Positions 11,301 to 22,259 of a stretch of DNA of 64,000 nt are shown in pieces. Source of the DNA: Cynocephalus volans (Eukaryota; Chordata; Mammalia; Dermoptera; Cynocephalidae); NCBI RefSeq assembly GCF_027409185.1, contig NC_084463.1, positions 159,007,869-159,071,868 of the forward strand, in the 5' to 3' direction. A program made the translations under genes and the position numbers. Position 1 is the first letter of the stretch, and every line of letters starts with the position of its first letter. The notes below the pieces were generated by a model, which ran no database searches, was not told where the DNA came from, and saw only the letters and a list, made by a program, of their open reading frames with translations.

Positions 11301-13585
11301 ACAAGAAAACCACTGAAAGACAGAGTTGAGCAAGGGAACCCCAAGTGGGCAGACGCATTCTCCATGAGAAGGCTTGACGAGATAGTGTGTCCACATGTGC
11401 CCCGCAGTAAGCACGGTGGGTTCCACAGGTCCCCACAGGACAGGGGATGTGGCCCTTGGCTCCATCAGTGTAGCTGGGCTGCTTCAGCCTCAGTTCACTC
11501 CAGCTCAAAGCCAGGTTACCCTGGTCCACAGATCTGGAATGACTTAAGCCAGCCAAGTTTCTGAAGGTCCGGAATCTAAGGCAGGTTTCTCATGAAGAAA
11601 AATGATTTTTCATCCTATGTCCTTTGTTTCTTATGATTTATATACTTAATACTCCTTAACAGAAGTAGTTTTTACTGGTTTACACATAAACAAAAATTCT
11701 CATAGCCGTGCGTAGACAGCACATGTCAGTGATTTCTTTAACTCCTTAATAAGAGAAGCAGAAGATGTCAAAGCCAGTTGAAAGGAGAATGCAGGAGACA
11801 GACGTGCAGATGGTGAACGAAAGAACAGAAGCGAGGGCGGCATGAGATGCAGAGCAGGCCCCGCAGCTTTCGGGGTCCTCTTCTCTCCCTACCTCGCCCT
11901 CCCCTGCTGCTCCCAACGAGGTGTCTCTGGTTCCAGGTAAGTGCCCCAAGGCCGGCTCCACCAGCTTCTCCTCGATTCCAAGCGACAGAGCAGTGGTGAA
12001 ACAGGAGCGCCTGGAGGACGTGGTGGGGGGCTGTCGCTACCGGGTCAACAACGACTTGGACCACAACTATAAGCCACTTCCTGTGAGCGAGATCATCAAA
12101 TCTGCAAAGGAGAAGGTTGGTCAGGAGGTCGAGTACAGTTTTGTGACAAAGAACTGTGAGCACTTTGTCACCGATCTGAGATACGGCAAGGAACGCTGCG
12201 GGCAGGTAAGGCCTTCTCTGGGTGATCTGTGTCCCACCGGGAGGTCTGCTTGGGGCAGGGTTGACTGGGCTGTGCAGCCAAAGGGAAGATATGAGAGATG
12301 CTAAAGCCATCTCTCAGGACCTGCTGACTGGGAGTCAGGAAGTCTGAGATCCCCTCCCAGATCTGCGTCTAATGCACAGAGGATCTGTAGACAGGCCACG
12401 TCCCCCCTGGGCCTTGCTTTTCATGTGCAGAGGAGGACTTGGATGGAGGACTCCTGAGGGCCTGGCCAGCTCTAACGTGGGATCCTTGGCCTCTGAGACC
12501 AGCTCCTGAAACCGCGTAGGTCATCAGGAGGGTCTAGGCTGACCCAGGACCATGACAGGTCTGCTGAGCCCCCAAGAGCTCTCAAATAAGGGATGTTCAG
12601 GATCCATGGGCCTTCATAAGAGCTCAGGAGCATTTTTATGTAAGATCTGGACACAGCTTCCACTGCTTGTCCCTTCTCAGTCTTCCAAGTTGGTTGCTCC
12701 AAAACACACAGCTAATAGGTGACAGAACCAAGATTCAATCCCCAGGTGTCCCTTTCTAGAGTCTCTGCTTGTTACCGCTACACCTCAGCACCTCCAGGGT
12801 CCTGGCCAAAGTGATTGGATAGATGGGGCTCTTGATGAAATGCGGATTATGGAGGGAGGAGCAGGTTTGGGGACGAAAGTCAAGAGTTGGCGTGGCAGTG
12901 TGATACCGGAAGTGCCCCATTTGGCATCCAGCTGGAGATGTGGAGTAGAGTTGAGTTCAGGATTGAGATGGGGCTGGAGATAGAAGCTTCGAGGCTGCAC
13001 TTGTGAACAGCACGCAGTGAACCCGAAGTGCACTGCCCGTGGCCATGGTCTCCCTACGTCTCCCCTTGGCTTCTGCCACAGCCCTCCCTCTGCAGAGGTG
13101 GAGCTCAGGTAGAACCCAGACCGCATAACACTATCCAGCCTGGCCCCTGCAGCTCTGGCCCCACGAAACCGGGCACAAACCCTCTTCAAAGCCCACCCCC
13201 AAATCAGGAACAAATGTCCTCACCTGGGAAGTTCACTCAAAATTATTCCATCAGCCAATTCTCAGGACAAGCCCAACGAGCCCAACATCAGAAGTGCTCA
13301 CGACCCAATAAATGGAGTCCCTGGGGACACAGCCAACATCCTCCTGAGACAGGACTCTGGTCCGGCCAGATGGGAAGGGAGAGAAGAGGAAAGGCAGAAG
13401 GCTAAGTGGAGCCCTTGGGCCCTTGAGTGGGAAAAAGAGCCTGCCTGGACTTGCTGTGAACTCAACCAGAGCCCCTTGCTTTGCAGGTGGAAAGGGCTGC
13501 AATTGGAGGACTTGCAACCACGGTATTCGGAATTCTGGGTGCCGTTGGACTCGCTGCTTTTAGTAGGATACGCCAAAACCAGTGA
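8346..13585 (+). CDS. PLAAT4: PLAAT4-like gene, copy 1 (complete, four coding exons)
   Basis: The four exons are 8346-8354, 11147-11255, 11937-12205 and 13487-13585. All introns are GT-AG and together the exons give 161 aa (human PLAAT4/RARRES3 is 164). The protein opens [17 protein letters not shown], against MASPHQEPKPGD in human. The NlpC/P60-type catalytic residues sit at the family positions: His23 in [12 protein letters not shown], His35 in VVHLAP and Cys113 in NCEHFV. Residues 61-79 ([18 protein letters not shown]) are PLAAT4-type rather than PLAAT2/3-type ([10 protein letters not shown]). Residues 130-155 form a hydrophobic C-terminal anchor ending in RIRQNQ. The family performs phospholipase A1/A2 and O-/N-acyltransferase reactions through an acyl-cysteine intermediate at membranes; the human orthologue is growth-suppressive and induced by retinoids and interferon. 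An ISRE-like element lies about 65-80 bp before the ATG and a DR2 element lies in intron 1. A polyadenylation signal follows at 13773. Confidence 0.9.
8706..8826 (-). mobile_element. tRNA-Ile-derived SINE (t-SINE-like)
   Basis: On the minus strand it starts at the tRNA-Ile A-box region, contains a B box (ggttcgga) and tggtgctgacaacaccaag, and ends in an A-rich tail. Flanking gccagctctt occurs on both sides as a target-site duplication. It is absent from B1 and B3, so it inserted after the modules separated. Confidence 0.75.
9802..9815 (+). promoter_or_regulatory. DR2-type retinoid response element in PLAAT4 intron 1
   Basis: AGGTCA-ct-GGGTCA is a direct repeat of nuclear-receptor half sites with a 2-bp spacer. 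DR2 and DR5 are the classical RAR/RXR arrangements. It is identical in B1 (5768-5781) and B3 (28946-28959). Human PLAAT4 was named RARRES3 for retinoid induction. Function is inferred from motif and conservation. Confidence 0.5.
11147..11255 (+). CDS. PLAAT4: PLAAT4-like copy 1, exon 2 (His23/His35 exon)
   Basis: The acceptor ttttctgttacag ends at 11146 and the donor gtaagg starts at 11256. The 109 nt begin in phase 0 and end one base into a Ser codon. The exon encodes the N-terminal half of the catalytic fold, including H23 and H35, and the motif GDLIEIF. Confidence 0.92.
11937..12205 (+). CDS. PLAAT4: PLAAT4-like copy 1, exon 3 (Cys113 exon)
   Basis: The acceptor ttccag ends at 11936 and the donor gtaagg starts at 12206. 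The 269 nt complete Ser40 and run to Gln129. They carry the [13 protein letters not shown] block and the nucleophile Cys113 in [12 protein letters not shown]. Confidence 0.93.
13487..13585 (+). CDS. PLAAT4: PLAAT4-like copy 1, exon 4 (membrane anchor and stop)
   Basis: The acceptor tttgcag ends at 13486. The exon encodes [20 protein letters not shown] and then [12 protein letters not shown]-stop: a single hydrophobic segment with a short basic tail, which is the family's C-terminal membrane anchor. The exon is identical at protein level in copy 2. Confidence 0.9.
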   Translation: MERAAIGGLATTVFGILGAVGLAAFSRIRQNQ

Positions 13586-13772
13586 CAGCCTGAAGCAGCC
13601 ACAAAATCCTGTGTTAGTAGCAGCTGTGGACACCCCAGAGGGGACAGGCCTCCCCGGCTCCTTGTCTTCCTGACCCTCGCTCTCTGTCTCAGGCTGTCTC
13701 TAGTCCTTCCCTCTCTCCCCATCCCTGTCTCAATGGCTGAGGATGGTCTCATTGTAACAAGATCCAAGAGTC

Positions 13773-13778
13773 AATAAA
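13773..13778 (+). terminator. polyadenylation signal of PLAAT4-like copy 1
   Basis: AATAAA lies 188 bp after the stop codon, in a region that shows no further coding potential. The same signal is conserved at 34078-34083 in copy 2. Confidence 0.75.
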
Positions 13779-13789
13779 TGTACCTACCT

Positions 13790-16700
13790 GTTCCTCCAGA
13801 AAGGATGTCCGCTATGTATTTGTAGACTTCTTAGCAAGCAAGAAAGAAAGTAACGTTGATTGAACACCTGCTGGGTAGTTCCAGCAATTTCTAGCTGTGT
13901 GGCCTTGGGGAAAGCGCGTGACTCTCGGAGTCTCCGTTCCATCCTCTCTGAGATGGGGGAAATGATCCATGTCAGGGGATGAAGGGAGGATCACATGAGA
14001 TGATGGACAGAAGGTGCCCAGCCCATGTCTGATATGCAGCAGACGCTCAGTGAATTGTCTACGTCGTTCTACAAAGACCTAACATCGAAATAATTGTGCA
14101 TCAATACTTTTATCTGTGCATCTCGGGAAGCAAAACAAATTCTTTTTATATTAATGAATTAATTTTAATCTCAAGTGCAGGAAAAAATGTAATTACCTCC
14201 CAGTCGACTGCGACTAAATCCCCTTATGACACCTAAACATCTCCCAGCATCCTTCCAATTACCTCCGTCACTTGGTCCTCTTTTAAAAAAGTTTTTTTTT
14301 TCTTTTTTAACTCAAAGGTCTACTCCTCACCCACCTGTGACTATCAGATGGAGTTATATTTTCTTTCCATGCCCAGACTTCCATGGCTCGTGCTGCCCCT
14401 GGGTTGAATGCTGAGAACCAGCCACGTCAGAATATCCTCTGCTGCTTCCATGGTGCCTCTGCCCTTGCTTGGCCTCACCAATGCCCAGGTCCCCGTGCTC
14501 TCATGCTTTCTCACCCCAGCCTGTGCCTACTGAATGGCCACTCCATCTGACTATCCTCCAGGGTGGTCACCACACCCACCAGCACTATGGCTTTAGGACT
14601 GGAGACATCACCCTCCCCTGGGCTGTGCTTTCCCACACAGGAGAAAGCTGGTTTGCTCTACTCCTGCAGCACAGTAGAGACCAGGCTGTAATGATGAACA
14701 AGACTCCGCTAGAGGCTCAGGGCGACTGGAAGCTTCAAGTGCAAAGTGAACAACTTCTAATTACTACAAGAAGGGGACTTTGCTCAGATTCCCAGGCTGA
14801 AATGCCAGGCTCCATTTGGGATTTCTAGAAGCATCCATACCTGCCTTGCTCCAAGGCTACCTCCAGATTAGAAGCCTGGCTGCTCTATCCAGAGTCCAGG
14901 CCCAATAACCAGAAGTGGAAAGGAAGGAAGAGGCTTTCTCCCTTCTTGCAGTCTAAGGCTCAGCTCCCCAGCCTTCATGACCTGCCCAGGATCAACTTTC
15001 CCAGAGTGATGGACAGTGGGATGATCCATGCCCCTGCAGGGTGAACTGGCCTCCACACTCAGGTCAAATCCCCCTGTCAGGTATCTCAGGTGTCCATGTA
15101 CCTGCCCTTCCCACTGATTCTCACAGTTTCAATTGTGGTTATTTCACCAATGTGCCTCTCCCTACCGCAAGTGCGGGAACAGTTTACGTTTGGGACCATT
15201 GGGACCCTCAAATCCAGCTGTGTGGGAGGCAGCAAGCAGTCAGGAAACGTGGGAGGTGGGAGGACTTGAAGACAACGCACACCCACAGTTTTCATGGAAT
15301 CCCCTGCATTCTACCAGCAGGAGGGTCAGTCCAGATTTCAGAGCTCTGAGGAAGGCAAGAAAGGCTGGGGCTCTGTGCCCACCCTCAGGAGGGGCTGGTC
15401 CAGGGTGGAAGCAGGAGGCCAGGGTATGGGGGCCCTGTCCCTGAAGGCCGATATTAGAACCATGAGACTCTCACCCTCCCTGTTTGCTTTGCTCTCTAGC
15501 AGCTCCAGACGGCCTCTTTCCTTGAGAATTTTCCAGAAGACAGCATGCTCAGTCCCCGTGTATATTCCCCTGCTGCTTGAAAAACAAAAGAGACAGAGGC
15601 TAAGTTCCCTGAAGAACTCCCCAGGTGTGGGCAGCTTTCCAGTCATGAAAACGTACCGCAGGGGCAGTCAGCTGGCATTGTGCCTGAAAGCCGTGTCTAC
15701 TGTAACCTATCTTTATCTCCGATCACCAGGTGTTTTTCTCATTAGCATACTGCATGTGGGAAATGATTTTTTCTTGGAAAAAATAAGACTTGATAACCAC
15801 TATAATCGGAGTCTAGAAATGATCTCTCACTGGTGAAATCAGTGCTATTAATGAGACGTGGATTGGCTAAATATTTTAGAGACCTTTCCCACTCCCACAG
15901 GGACAGAATATGAGAGAGTCCTGGAGCCTGCGTCTTTAGGGGTGTCTCCTGCACGCACCTGGCGTGGCCAGCCTCTGCACTGGATTTTCAGTTGCCTAAT
16001 GGTAACGTTTGAGCAATGGAATCCTGTGTTGATGGACCTTTCATGCAAGATGTGGTCACAGCATCTAGAAGGAGAGAGGACTGTGGCATTCGGCTTTCAG
16101 AACAGGATAAATGAACGGCTCTGTGCCCCTTTGGTGAGTCAGATTAACAAATGCCTCTGTGTGGTGAAATTTGCTCTGACATTTGTTTTCAATGTAATTG
16201 GAGAGAAAGATTTGAAGTTGTAGGGTTGAACTCATTCAAACTTGTCAGTCAGGGCTCGCTTTGGCAACATGTATACTAAAACTGGAAAGACACAGAGATT
16301 AGCCTGGCCCCTATGCAAACCTGTCAGTCATTATTTCCCAGACAGAAACCCGTCGATGTGCATGACCCTGTGATAGCTCCGCTTGACTTGCCACGGTGGG
16401 TGACAGGCTGTGTCCCACAGAACGGGTCCTACAACCACAGCGGGCCCCCCTCACTCGTGCTGGCCGCCGCCTTCACACCACAGGCCCTCAGCGTGGAGGG
16501 GGGTCTGGCCAGGAAAGGGGTGAGGTTAAAGAAACAGAGCTGTCTTGCTTCTGTCTCTCTACTCCTGATGCCTTCTAATGAAATGAGCATTGGAGACATG
16601 AAAAAATAGATCAAATATTTGGACTCAAAGATTTTATTTTACAAGTAGTAGTGGTAGACTGTGGAATCAGATCTAAGGACAGTCATGAGCACCAGCCTTT

Positions 16701-17420
16701 AATTCCAGGCAACAAACCTCCCCTGAGACTAGACCCAGGGTCTCCATGGTTCTTGAGGGGCCAAAGGTTGGAGCCGGGTCCTGCCCCTCCCCAGCTGCCC
16801 TTGTACAGGGGTGTCAATCATGGACCTTGGCAACCCTCCAAGGGAAACTGCCTGGGCAGTTGAGTGGGAATCGTGTCACTGGTCCCATCAGGCAGAGCTG
16901 ATTGGCCAGTGGAACCATGTGATCCAAGAACAGCCAATGGGTTGGCTGAGCTGTGATGAGCTGAGCCAATCAGATTCCCTGTTGGGAAGTAGGCTGGGAA
17001 CACAGAGCATCAGCTGGGACAGATGAATCTGACCTGATAGGGAAGGGAAGCCAGGTGGGCATGGAGGAGAGACTCGGGGGTTGTGGCAAGCAGAAGGGGT
17101 GAGGAAGCAGGACTGCTGAGGAGGAGGAAGTGACATGGCAGAGGAAAGACATGCCGAGCAGGGGGAAAGAATGTCGCTAATCTGTGTTGGAATCAGGGTG
17201 GTGGGGAGCTCTGGGGCCTGAGTCACGTCCATGGCCGAGAATCCACACACAATTCCATCCCTGGCAGGCCAGTGCTTTCTGTTCTCATCCATCAGTCCCA
17301 TCTGTGTCCCCTCTGCCCCTTGTGTATCCTCACACCATGAAAAGAACACAGCCCTCCAAGAGGAAATGGAGAGAAGCAGTGGACGGCCAGGACCCACGTC
17401 CCCGTCACAGGGCAGGAGCC
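13790..17420. other. intergenic region between PLAAT4-like copy 1 and the MLT2 LTR
   Basis: I see no coding exon. It holds MIR-like sequence near 13870-13950, the U6 fragment (16252) and three CCAAT-box motifs within 16900-16980. The copy-2 equivalent is 34095-37730. Confidence 0.5.
16252..16320 (+). pseudogene. U6 snRNA pseudogene fragment, copy 1
   Basis: It matches the 5' two thirds of U6 (gctcgctttggcaacatgta, then tactaaaactgga, then cctggcccctatgcaaa) with scattered substitutions. The U6 segment gagaagattagc has lost three bases here (gagattagc). It is truncated before the 3' stem. Confidence 0.8.
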
Positions 17421-17423
17421 TGC

Positions 17424-18246
17424 ATTAGTCAGCTCAGGCTCCTACAGCAACGTGCCACAGCCTGGGTGGCTTAAACAGCAGAACTTTATTTCTCACAGTA
17501 GTGCAGGCCACAAGTTCAAGATCAAGGGGCCAACAGATTTGGTGTCTGGTGATGGCATTCTTCCTGGCTTGCAGACAATCACCTTCTCGCTAGGTCCTCA
17601 CATGGCAGAGAGAGCTCTGGTCTCTCTTCCTCTTCCTCAAAGGACACTAATCCCATCATAGGAGCTCTACCCTCATGATCTCCCCTACACCTAATTACAT
17701 CATTTCAAACTAAATAACAGACAAAGAGAGATTCTTCAAAGATAATAAGTTTATTCTTATGTAAAGCGGACATTGCAATGTGGAATACGGTGCCTTCGTA
17801 AACTATGCGCACATTCAGGGAGACAAAGGAAGATGGGGTTTTTAAAGGAAAAAACAATGAAGGCTGCATAAGTTGTTTTGAAACAATTGTGCTTTACCAC
17901 AAGGATCAGTAACAAGTGTGGCGTCAGTCCAAGTTTAGACAGGCAGGTGCTGGGCAGATGTCCTAGCAGAAGTGTTTTTTGTGGGAGGTTGTAATGGCTT
18001 TTGTGCTAGGTTGTGGTTTGGCAGAGTCTTCTGTGATACTTCTTGGTATCAGGCATTCGTGCATGAGAATTCTTTCTTCGTGCCCTTCCCCAGCTCCATG
18101 TCATTAGGATTTGACATAAGTTACCCCATTTTGACTCTGACAACTTTCACACTCCCAATGGCTCTACTGCCAAATACCGTCACACTGGGGGTTAGAGCTT
18201 CAGCATATGAACTTGAGGTGGGAAGGGAACACACACATTCAACCTG
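17424..18246 (+). mobile_element. MLT2-type LTR (ERVL), copy 1, with internal insertion
   Basis: The left part (cctgggtggcttaaacagca, then tttatttctcacag, gatcaaggggccaacagatt) and right part (gtcacactgggggttagagc, ttcagcatatgaacttgagg) match the two ends of MLT2. About 440 bp between 17708 and 18150 interrupt it. Confidence 0.65.
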
Positions 18247-18460
18247 AACAGAGCCCTACTGTGTCTTTAACAGAGTTCATGTTAAGTGACATTTCTCTAA
18301 AATAACACCTTCTTAAGCTTTTATTTAGCTCTGCTAAAATAAGCATTCATAATCACACAGTGAAATCAATAAATCAAGCCCCACTCCTGCTGGCTAAGCA
18401 GGATTCCCCCATCCTGACTGGCTGCTGTCTGGACGATTCCTTGGATTTATTGCTCTTCTT

Positions 18461-18556
18461 CTAGCTGCGCAGCATAATCCCAATGAAGCCAGAAATCCCG
18501 ATGGTGACAACAAGAACCAGGCTAGTCACAACTGCAGCCACAAACGCATAAGTGAC
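18461..18556 (-). pseudogene. stranded extra copy of PLAAT2-like exon 4
   Basis: Its sequence is nearly identical to 38772-38867, with an intact acceptor, frame and stop (ending GIMLRS instead of GIMLGS). Copy 1 of the duplication stops inside PLAAT2 intron 3, so no catalytic exons accompany this one between here and PLAAT4-like copy 2. It could serve only as a distant alternative last exon of the PLAAT2-like gene. Confidence 0.75.
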
Positions 18557-19384
18557 CTGTGACAGAAGAGAAAGAGCGTCACACTCAACACCAAGGGTCA
18601 GACCTCGAATACATACACCAGGAGCCTGCAGCTCAGGAAAGATCCATCTGGACTTGTCCCCTTTTCCCGAATCACAGAAGGAACAAATACTGGCAGGGAT
18701 GGAGGATGCCCAGAGGTCAGGCCAGCCAGGAGAGGAGAGGAGGTGCCCGGGGGGAAAGAATGAATGCAAGAAGGAGCCCTCGGTGTGAAATACAGACTCA
18801 AAGCAGGGAGACTCCACACACCCAGTGAGCGTTTAAAGCCAAATAAACCGGCAGGGGGTGGCTGTGGAAAGGACAGAGGGACAGTGCCCCGACGGTCTAG
18901 GTCAGGGCTGGCCGACTGGGAGCCTTGAAGCGGGTGTGACATGGGGGAAATCACCCAGGGAACTCTCAGCATCCAGGGCTTGAGGGCAGGGACCTGCCTG
19001 CAGTGTTCTTGGTACCCAGTGCTCGGCACATGACCAGGCACAGAGCAGGTGCTCAGGGTTCCTCTGCTGACAAAGGCTGGACTGTGCATAGCACGAGGAT
19101 GTGCTCCCGTGAAATAAGACAGCCTCGCCTGCGCTGATAGGAAGGGGCTTCTGCAAAAGGAAGCAGAAACTCTGAAAAAACGGTGGAGATGTGAGGGTGA
19201 CCCTGAGGGTTGGGTGCCAGCGCAGCTGGTGTGGACCGGAGAGACAGCAGCTGAGACTGCCCACTCTGATCCTGTGGGCCACCTCTGCCCTCGTCACTGT
19301 GTCTAAGAGACCAGCACAGGTGGAACTGGAGGTGGAGGGGACCAAAAACAAGACAAGAACGGCTGCTTTCTAGTTGTCAGCACT

Positions 19385-19505
19385 GGGCTGGGCACATCAC
19401 GGGCTCTGGATTCTTCTTCATCTGCCTGTTAATTGTTATTATTACAACCCTGTGATGTAGGCATTCTTATTCCCACTTTCCAGAGGGGAAAACTGAGGCT
19501 ACACA
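19385..19505 (+). mobile_element. MIR fragment
   Basis: gggctgggcacatcacgggc and ccactttccagaggggaaaa followed by ctgaggc are MIR core words. A duplicate is at about 39696-39812. Confidence 0.6.
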
Positions 19506-19887
19506 GTGTAAGGAACTCAGGAAAAGCCACACGGGGGAGAGGGACGAGGCTCAGACCCGCCTGACTTCCCACCACGTGCATTTAAGTCCGTCACCACCAA
19601 GGATGCAGGTTTTCCAAACAGCGACCAAAGAGCAGATTTCTGTGGAATATCAAAGAATCTGAACGATGTGAGTGGCTAGAGACCAGAGTGGGGGAAATGC
19701 TTTGTTTTATTTATTCAAGGATACTCAGAAACGTTTCCAGTGTCAAAGATGAACAAAGGTGGACATTAGTTAAAGCAGTGAGAACAGACCATTCAGCGAT
19801 GGCTGCTGAACAGGGGAAAGAGCTGAGCTCCACTCTGATTTGTGCAGAGGTGACTGGGCGTTTTGTTTTTTGTTTTGTTTTGGTGTA

Positions 19888-20491
19888 ATTTTAATTTTAA
19901 TCTACTTATTTTATTAATATTATTTTTTACATCCAATAATGTTGTTGCAGAACAGTTGGGAGTGACAGGGAGAGGGAAAAGGGGAGGGAAATGTGGTGGA
20001 GGAAGCAGGAGGGGCAGAATTGAGGTCTGTGGCACCTCACACCCCTCATTCCCACAAGGCAGATTAGGGGGCTTGGTCATTGCTGGGCTGGGTGCAGATG
20101 TCAGGGGGGTGTGGCAAAAGCCCCCACTTCCCATCCCCCCAACTCGGGAACCCAGGGCCCTTCTTTCTGCAGCTCGGTGGTCATCACTGGGCTGGCTGTG
20201 GATGTAGGGTGGCATGGCCAAGACACAGGGCCCCTCACCGCCCCCGCTCAGGACAGCACAGGGAGCTTCCTGCAGCAGCTTGTTGGTCATCCCTGGGCTG
20301 CTTGCTCATGTTTGGGGGGGGTTGACCAAGGCCTGAGGCCCCCAAACTCAGGACTAGTTGTAGGTGTCATGGGTCATGGCTGAGGTCTTCAGCCATCACC
20401 CCTTTCTGGCTTGGTAGCCCAGGGGACATCCAGTCCTTCCACGTGTTTTAGGTGTTCCTAGGTGAAATGAGACCTTTACTAGTTAATATCA
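19888..20491 (-). mobile_element. VNTR-bearing composite retroelement, copy 1
   Basis: On the minus strand it has GC-rich, imperfect tandem units of about 70-90 bp (each with gctcagg, aaggagcttcctgcag, tggtcatc-type words on the plus strand), then a pyrimidine-rich stretch, then an AT-rich L1-like tail. Related copies are at 40190 and 61190. Its 5' edge coincides with the duplication boundary. Confidence 0.45.
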
Positions 20492-20627
20492 GATTTCTGC
20501 CGGGTGGCCCTTCCCAGGCTCCACAGCAGGGAAGGAGAAGGAAAGAAGAGCTTGGCAATCTCATTAAGCTGTCAAGACAGTGATTGGAGTTTGGGGCTAA
20601 TGAGGTGGCTGGAACTTGCAGGGTAGG

Positions 20628-21031
20628 TGATAGAGTTTGGATGTGTTGTCCCTGCCAAAACTCACGTGCAAAGTTCATCCCAATGTGGCAGTGTTGGTAG
20701 GTGTTTGAATCATGGGGGTGGATCCCTCCTCAATGGATTAGTGCTCTCCCTACGTGGAGGGAGAAATGAGCGAGTTCTCACCCTATCAGTTCCTGCGAGA
20801 GCTGGTTGTTTAAAAGACCCTGGCACTTTCTCTCTCTGTCTCTCTTGCTTCCCCTTGCCATGTGATCTGCTTCTACCCACCACCTGCTGCTGTTTTCAAA
20901 TGAGTAGAAGCAGCCCGAGGCCCGCACCAGACGCAGCTGTCCCAGAATCGTAAGCCAAATAAACCTCTTTCCTTTATAAATTACCCAGTCTCAAGTATTT
21001 CTGTTATAGCAACACAGAACGGACTAAAACC
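20628..21031 (+). mobile_element. MST/THE1-type MaLR solo LTR
   Basis: It runs from tgatagagtttggatgt to aacggactaaaac, with atcatgggggtggat, gagctggttgtttaaaag and ataaattacccagtctca in the order seen in MST/THE1 LTRs. It lies in the spacer between the two duplication copies. Confidence 0.8.
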
Positions 21032-21839
21032 GACGGGTATGCTAGATTTTTCGGTTCCTAACCAAGAGCTATCCTTACCCCCATCACAACCACTCACCTT
21101 CTCCCAGGAGAACAAGGCTCTGGTGTTGGTGGGGCAGACACCTCCTCCTTCACATCTAGAAGCTTCACCATGTGTGGTCCAGTCTTCCTTACAGATGATG
21201 CTTGAGGCTGCTGCAGCCATATAGGACCTGACAGCAAAGACCTGCAGACACAAGAGCAGAATGATGGAAAGATGAAAGAGTGTGGGTCCTTGGCCTTGGT
21301 GACCTGTGGAACAGAATCTGGATCACCTGCCTCTTGTTTTCCCTTTATGGAGACAATGATCAACCAGGCTGTTGAAGACCCTTTCACTCATCATGTGTCT
21401 TGCATACAAATGCATCTCAATGGGGCATGAGCTCCTGGTCCCCACTTGGTTTAAGGCACCCACCAGCTGCAGGGCTTTTCTTGCAGGGTACAGGAGCCCC
21501 TCTGCTCTGCCTCCATGGCTTGTGGCTCAGTATTTTCTGGAGGTTATAATTAGACAATGTCTTATGAAGTATATTGAGGGTCAGCATCTCTCTGTCTCTA
21601 AATGCCTTTTCTGCTTGGGACAGGAACTGTTGCCCAGGGTTCTCGCTGGAAGAGACCTTGGCTTTTTCAGCGAGGGACAGAAATGTGGGGCTCCTCTACT
21701 CTGGATGTTTCTGAGGTGGCTTTCACACACCGGTGATCCCATGTTTTGAGGTAGGTAGTCATTATCCCGTTCCTTGAGAGCTAATCATTATCCTCTCCAT
21801 TTAAGGCAATGTTTTCGTCAAGAGGGGCATTGCTAGAAT

Positions 21840-21860
21840 GAAAATGAAAGTGAAATTCTC
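21840..21860 (+). promoter_or_regulatory. ISRE-like element of promoter copy B0
   Basis: gaaaatgaaagtgaaattc has three GAAA cores in IRF spacing, upstream of the third exon-1 copy. It is kept although B0 as a whole has diverged clearly from B1-B3. Confidence 0.6.
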
Positions 21861-21920
21861 AACTTGATATAAAAACTGGGACAGAAACAGCAGAGCACCA
21901 GACACTGCCCTGCCGTCAAG

Positions 21921-21929
21921 ATGACTTTG
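21921..21929 (+). CDS. PLAAT4-type exon-1 copy in B0 (M-T-L)
   Basis: ATGACTTTG is followed by the donor gtaagt at 21930. It is collinear with exon 1 at 8346 and is in phase 0. It lies 8.4 kb before exon 2 of PLAAT4-like copy 2; joining them would read [12 protein letters not shown]. It is either the true first exon of copy 2, the first exon of a decayed gene that once preceded the orphan exons at 25172, or a relic. Transcript data would decide. Confidence 0.4.
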
Positions 21930-22096
21930 GTAAGTCCCCTGGAACTTTCCATTACTGACTCTACAGTGGGGAGGCATTTCCCCTCCTGTAAGGACTTCAG
22001 TCTGGCTTCCTGGGCTTGGGCACACTTAACTCCAGAGCTTGTCTTTAGAGGGCTTTCATGAAAAAATATTTCTCTTTTAAAAGTCCATTTTCCTCA

Positions 22097-22259
22097 GGGC
22101 CGGCCCGTGGCTCACTCGGGAGAGTGCGATGCTGATAAAACCAAGGCCACAGGTTCGAATCCTCTATAGGGATGGCCGGTTTGCTCACTGGCTGAGCGTG
22201 GTGCTGACAACACCAAGCCAAGGGTTGAGATCCCCTTCCCGGTCATCTTTAAAAAAAAA
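22097..22259 (+). mobile_element. dimeric tRNA-Ile SINE (t-SINE-like)
   Basis: Two tRNA-Ile-like units in tandem (starting ggccggcccgtggctcact and ggccggtttgctcactgg) are followed by an A-tail. The 16-bp duplication aagtccattttcctca flanks it exactly. It sits in B0 only. Confidence 0.85.

Larger units (their letters stand above)
1..20491. repeat. tandem segmental duplication, copy 1
   Basis: It aligns collinearly with 23192-40766 at a few percent divergence, and its left end lies outside the window. The offset is about 23190 at the left, drops by 4.03 kb where copy 1 carries a second B segment, and is about 20.3 kb to the right of PLAAT4 intron 2. Homology stops at agttaatatca (20491 and 40766). 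Confidence 0.85.

Noticed and set aside
19940-20400. CRISPR-like or satellite array
   Set aside because: The units are imperfect, GC-rich and of unequal length, and recur with an L1-like tail elsewhere in a mammalian context; a VNTR in a retroelement explains them better.
22097-22259. Functional tRNA-Ile genes
   Set aside because: The units cannot form an intact cloverleaf, are flanked by target duplications and end in A-tails: they are SINEs.
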